Assembly (NCBI RefSeq): GCF_047501465.1
Contig: NZ_JAZDRL010000001.1
Span: forward strand, 1,364,001 to 1,428,000
DNA length: 64,000 nt
Source of the DNA: Pseudochelatococcus sp047501465
GTDB lineage: Bacteria; Pseudomonadota; Alphaproteobacteria; Rhizobiales; Beijerinckiaceae
Direction of reading: 5' to 3'
The translations under genes were made by a program, and so were the position numbers. Below are positions 60,757-64,000 of the stretch, piece after piece (the stretch's first letter is position 1; each line of letters opens with the position of its first letter). The notes beneath the pieces are model-generated. The model was not told where the DNA came from. It saw nothing but the letters and a program-made list of their open reading frames with translations, and searched no databases.

Positions 60757-61893
60757 TCAGGCTGTGGGCTGGAAAGCCGGGTGAATGACGGAACCATCGC
60801 GCGTCAATGCGGTGGCCTTGATGATCTCATCATCCCAATTAATCGCGATAGCCTTTGCTTCCTTGTTGATAAGCTGCTCAACAAAGGCGAGAAGATTTTT
60901 CGCGTAAAGGGTAGAAGCGGTTGCTGCCAAACGTCCGGGCACATTGTGATGACCCACAACTTTAACACCATTGATCAAAACAACTTCGCCGGCTTTGGCG
61001 CCTTCAACATTACCACCGCGCTCAACCGCGAGATCGACAATGACAGAGCCCGGTTTGAGCGAACGCACCATTGCATCTGACACAAGACGTGGTGCTGGGC
61101 GACCGGGGATAAGAGCTGTCGTAATGACAATATCCTGCTTCGCGATATGTGCCGCTACGAGCTCAGCCTGCTTCTGCTTGTACGCATCCGACATCTCGCG
61201 CGCATAGCCGCCAGAGGTTTCCGCCTGCTTGAATTCATCATCCTCAACAGCAATGAACTTGGCGCCAAGCGATTCGACCTGTTCTTTAGCCGCAGGGCGC
61301 ACGTCGGTTGCGGTGACAATTGCGCCAAGACGGCGCGCTGTCGCTATCGCCTGCAAACCAGCCACACCAGCGCCCATCACGAAGATACGTGCAGCTGGCA
61401 CGGTGCCGGCTGCTGTCATCATCATCGGTAAGGCGCGACCATACTCAGCTGCTGCATCGATGACCGCCCGATAGCCAGCGAGATTAGCCTGAGAGGAAAG
61501 CACGTCCATAACCTGGGCACGCGTGATACGTGGCGTCAACTCTGTTGCGAAGGCAAGGATACCTGCTGTTGCCAGTGCCTTGATGGCATCCTCATGGCCA
61601 TAAGGATCAAGAATACCGATCAGGATTGCACCGTTCTTAAGCAGGGCAATTTCTGCCTCTTCAGGCCGACGAACTTTCAGTACAATATCAGCGCCCGAAA
61701 GGGTTTCTGCAGCATTGGGTGCGATGGTTGCGCCTGCGGTTTCATAATCAGCGTCTAAAATGCCAGAGGCAACGCCGGCACCGGCTTGCACGCGTACGGT
61801 TGCGCCAAGGGCAATGAGTTTTTTGACGGTTTCAGGCGTCGCAGCGACGCGGCTCTCGTCAGGCAGAATCTCTGTGGGAACGGCGACCAGCAT
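60757..61893 (-). CDS. pntAA: NAD(P) transhydrogenase subunit alpha, part 1 (NAD-binding)
   Basis: Soluble NAD-binding domain I, 378 residues, alanine-dehydrogenase-like: VAVPTEILPDESRVAATPETV, PMMMTAAGTVPAARIFVMGAGVAGLQAIATARRLGA and VDLAVERGGNVEG. Hydride from NADH passes to NADP on PntB, driven by proton flow. A GTG gives three more residues, but GGAG eight bases before the ATG at 61893 supports this start. First of the operon; the cytochrome oxidase mini-gene lies upstream. Confidence 0.95.
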   Translation of the reverse strand: MLVAVPTEILPDESRVAATPETVKKLIALGATVRVQAGAGVASGILDADYETAGATIAPNAAETLSGADIVLKVRRPEEAEIALLKNGAILIGILDPYGHEDAIKALATAGILAFATELTPRITRAQVMDVLSSQANLAGYRAVIDAAAEYGRALPMMMTAAGTVPAARIFVMGAGVAGLQAIATARRLGAIVTATDVRPAAKEQVESLGAKFIAVEDDEFKQAETSGGYAREMSDAYKQKQAELVAAHIAKQDIVITTALIPGRPAPRLVSDAMVRSLKPGSVIVDLAVERGGNVEGAKAGEVVLINGVKVVGHHNVPGRLAATASTLYAKNLLAFVEQLINKEAKAIAINWDDEIIKATALTRDGSVIHPAFQPTA

Positions 61894-62178
61894 CGTATTC
61901 ACTCCGAGGCGGCTCAGTGCCGCACTTAATTTGTCTGGTTTGAATATCTGGTTGTTATGACGCGTTTCTAATTATTCTTACGCGGCAATAGTCCATGCGC
62001 CATAACGAGCATGACGATACTACCACTTTCCAAGATCAACCGTTTTCGAAAGCTGACTAAACCGAATATCATGCAGGATAATCGGAAATCCAGGAAGGCG
62101 GCGATACAGGCTGCTTTGTCAAAAGAAATGGCAATGCCTTGGATTTTCTGGTCATTGCCTAGGCAGAAAGCCATGGGA

Positions 62179-62310
62179 TCAGAGCAGGAAAATCGCCATC
62201 AGGATGAGAACAACAACCACGGCTACGCCACCAATTTTTGATAGGCGAATGAAGCCTTCATAGGTGCGTTCATGCTCGCGATAGTCCATCTTAACGATAT
62301 CATCTGCCAC
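62179..62310 (-). CDS. aa3-type cytochrome c oxidase subunit IV
   Basis: A 43-residue mini-protein that is easily missed. It starts with GTG behind GAGGAGGAG and reads VADDIVKMDYREHERTYEGF, then one hydrophobic transmembrane helix to the C terminus. This is the known alphaproteobacterial fourth subunit of the aa3 oxidase, a single-span peptide with a soluble N terminus. It lies upstream of pntAA in the same direction, a frequent arrangement in Hyphomicrobiales. Confidence 0.9.
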   Translation of the reverse strand: MADDIVKMDYREHERTYEGFIRLSKIGGVAVVVVLILMAIFLL

Positions 62311-62768
62311 GGCTAAACTCCTCCTCAGCCATCATGAGAGCGAAGTGCAAAAGCGCAAATCGCCAAACATTCTAATCAATTGCATTCACATCAAAATTTA
62401 TTCTGAAAAATGCTCACATTCTCCAGATTGATGCTGTCGTTAAAGGTCGTACCCCAACCTGGTCACGGTTGCAAGGCGTTGATTATACTCCACCTTAACT
62501 TTGGCATGTGTGTGCTTTATGCGTCTTCCACTGCATTTTGGAAATTAAGACAATGCATTGCAATAATTTGAATTTATTTTCATTTTCCTTGAAAGATATT
62601 TAAAATCAATTACTTAATGCTGATTTTGTATATTGTGATGGCTGTTAATCTGCATTTTTGGTGCTTCAAAGTGTGAAATGCCCCTTGCAATAACTGAAGT
62701 TTCGTGTGTAACTATGTTCATCCAAGAATGGTCGCCTCTAAGGTCCTATCCTGGATAGACGGCAAATC
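62311..62768. other. intergenic region upstream of the oxidase subunit gene
   Basis: About 460 AT-rich bases between the oxidase mini-gene (leftward) and the end of the second small RNA. It must hold the promoter of the mini-gene. No open frame with a ribosome site and no repeat is seen. Confidence 0.4.
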
Positions 62769-62870
62769 AAAAAACCGCAAAATTTAAAATAAGCGGTCCA
62801 GGTCTAGGGAAGCAACGCCCATCATCAAGGGTAGGCGACTTATCAGCGTTTCCAGAACGCTCTCTGAATA
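62769..62870 (-). ncRNA. suhB/mmgR-like small RNA, copy 2
   Basis: On the minus strand the core TGGGCGTTGCTTCCCTAGAC (62803-62822) followed by CTGGACCG parallels the core of copy 1 at 58695-58723, and upstream GTCGCCTACCCTTG parallels GTCGCTCTATCGCTTG. The 3' end is an ACCGC/GCGGT hairpin with AT-rich interior followed by TTTTTT (ending near 62769). The 5' end is estimated from homology to copy 1. Two copies in one window fit the multi-copy nature of the family. Confidence 0.7.
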
Positions 62871-62890
62871 GCATCCGCTACGAGATGCAA

Positions 62891-62920
62891 AACCCGTTCT
62901 GCCCGGCAGGACGGGTTTTT
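62891..62920 (-). terminator. bidirectional terminator behind the DUF459 gene
   Basis: Ten- to eleven-base stem (62893-62902 and 62906-62915) with A and T runs on both sides, about 40 bases past the stop of the DUF459 gene on the minus strand. Confidence 0.85.
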
Positions 62921-62961
62921 TCATAGTTGTTTTTATAATCAAAGCAACGCAAGCAGGTGCC

Positions 62962-64000
62962 CTAAGGCAGCGAAATGATCGCGGTTTGTTGTGAGGAAGT
63001 CGCGTCCGAAGAGGCGGCTTGCTGAGGGGCAGTTTCTTCACCGCTGGTGGATTTTGCTTGTTGTTCTGTCATACGCGACGGCCATGAAAAATCATCCGCG
63101 CGTCCCGCAATAGGCTCCAAGGCTAGTCCCTCGTCATAAACGCGACGAGCGATTATAGCAGCGTCTCCCTTCAATACAGGACGTTTTTGCTGCAGCTTGC
63201 CGTTGCTTGCGGGTTGAATGCTGAGCAATGGCAAAATAGGTCCCGCGATGGGCTTTACTGAAATCACCGATGGTGCGAGCACATCCGGTAGAGATTTTAG
63301 CTTGCCGAGGCTATTATCACTTGCGGGATCTGGTGTTGTGATGGCGATGACCGTCGACATGCCGCGTGCTTGCAGGAGGCGGCGAATTTCAAGTTCCGTA
63401 AAATGCGCCACCTTACGCCCACCGCTTGGCGTAAGGCCGATGCCATCAGGTGTGCGCAAGCGCGCTTCCTGGCCCTTCACATCCGGACCGGAGCTAATAA
63501 AGCCTTTTTCATCATTAGAGAAAGCAGCCCAGATATCAACAAAAACACCACCTGCTTTTAGCACTTCTTCACGATAGAGAGCATTGAGGGTGCTGGCGGT
63601 TGTTGATTGTGCTTCAGGCTTCATCGGTGGCAATCCCACCCATACCAGAGGTATGCGACGATCGGCGAACGTGCGAATCAATGTATCAACGCGTTCAGTC
63701 ATAAGCGTTATCCAACGCGGAGAGCCAACCTTTGCCTCTGTGCCATCGATATCAAGAAGAGTGCGTTGTTCATCCGCGCCGATAAAGACCACGCCAAGGG
63801 TAATGGGTTCCGGATTGGGTTGACTTTCACGGGTATAATCGCGGGTTAGAAAAATCCAATCCTGGGCGCTTGCGCGTGTGAGGTTTGTTTTTGGCGTGGT
63901 CCGGTTGACGATTGCGATATCATCTGCCCCGGAAAAGGCTTCACGCAGGCCATCAACGAGAGATCCACCCAATGAATCGCCAATAACCGCAATGAAAGTA
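62962..64000 (-). CDS. DUF459 SGNH/GDSL hydrolase-like protein (5' end missing)
   Basis: The frame is open to the window edge, and the first visible residues TFIAVIGDSLGGSLVDGL contain the GDSL nucleophile motif, so the gene starts outside. Further SGNH blocks are VVFIGADEQ and the C-terminal catalytic region IGLTPSGGRKVAHF (in place of the canonical DxxH). DUF459 proteins are alphaproteobacterial periplasmic or membrane-linked hydrolase-like proteins of unknown substrate, possibly cell-envelope polysaccharide esterases. The last 100 residues are a polar Ser/Gln/Thr-rich tail. At least 346 residues are present. Confidence 0.8.
   Translation of the reverse strand, partial: TFIAVIGDSLGGSLVDGLREAFSGADDIAIVNRTTPKTNLTRASAQDWIFLTRDYTRESQPNPEPITLGVVFIGADEQRTLLDIDGTEAKVGSPRWITLMTERVDTLIRTFADRRIPLVWVGLPPMKPEAQSTTASTLNALYREEVLKAGGVFVDIWAAFSNDEKGFISSGPDVKGQEARLRTPDGIGLTPSGGRKVAHFTELEIRRLLQARGMSTVIAITTPDPASDNSLGKLKSLPDVLAPSVISVKPIAGPILPLLSIQPASNGKLQQKRPVLKGDAAIIARRVYDEGLALEPIAGRADDFSWPSRMTEQQAKSTSGEETAPQQAASSDATSSQQTAIISLP

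Noticed and set aside
61968..62174. 68-residue minus-strand frame directly behind the oxidase subunit IV gene
   Set aside because: No Shine-Dalgarno site, a competing plus-strand frame of equal length covers the same DNA, and the protein resembles nothing known.

Overview
The window looks like a chromosomal segment of an alphaproteobacterium of the order Hyphomicrobiales (Rhizobiales); genus cannot be decided from the sequence. The lineage markers are a FYDLN-type acidic protein, a CpdR response regulator, a 43-residue aa3-type cytochrome oxidase subunit IV, a transhydrogenase split into three genes (pntAA-pntAB-pntB), a rimP-nusA-ylxR-infB-rbfA-truB-rpsO-pnp cluster, a ROSE-like RNA thermometer upstream of a small heat-shock gene, and two copies of a small RNA resembling the alphaproteobacterial suhB/mmgR family.

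Left part (1-25.4 kb) is housekeeping. It holds the end of pantothenate kinase, an Rrf2 regulator, a tightly overlapping folP-nagA-GlcNAc kinase operon, cysteine synthase, a rhodanese, the lipid II flippase murJ, a peptidoglycan-binding membrane protein, an orphan small gene, hpt-cpdR, a UbiH-type hydroxylase, a quinone oxidoreductase and an MprF-like membrane protein. The translation/transcription cluster from rimP (24.4 kb) down to pnp (13.8 kb) follows on the minus strand, with clear terminators behind infB and pnp.

Middle part (25.6-48.7 kb) is a type III secretion (injectisome) locus. It begins next to two tandem tRNA-Ala(GGC) genes. Plus-strand genes for a gatekeeper (sctW) and a CesT-like chaperone come first, then tRNA-Pro(GGG), a 1191-residue DUF4214/RTX secreted protein on the minus strand, and a minus-strand operon of a Crp/Fnr regulator, a small possible needle co-chaperone and the needle subunit sctF. 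sctD plus a small unknown gene lie on the plus strand. A twelve-gene minus-strand operon sctI-J-K-L-N-O-P-Q-R-S-T-U, in Ysc-like order, completes the locus. The export gate sctV, the secretin sctC and translocators are not in the window. sctJ is broken by two +1 frameshifts, which are either assembly errors or inactivating mutations. SctL carries an extreme acidic tail and SctD a repeat-bearing C-terminal extension.

Right part (49.1-64 kb) returns to core metabolism: glutamate synthase (gltD, gltB), an Hsp20 chaperone with a probable thermometer leader, a monoacylglycerol-lipase-like hydrolase, a HisN-type phosphatase, the transhydrogenase genes, the tiny cytochrome oxidase subunit, two related small RNAs at 58.7 and 62.8 kb, and a truncated DUF459/SGNH-hydrolase gene that runs off the end.
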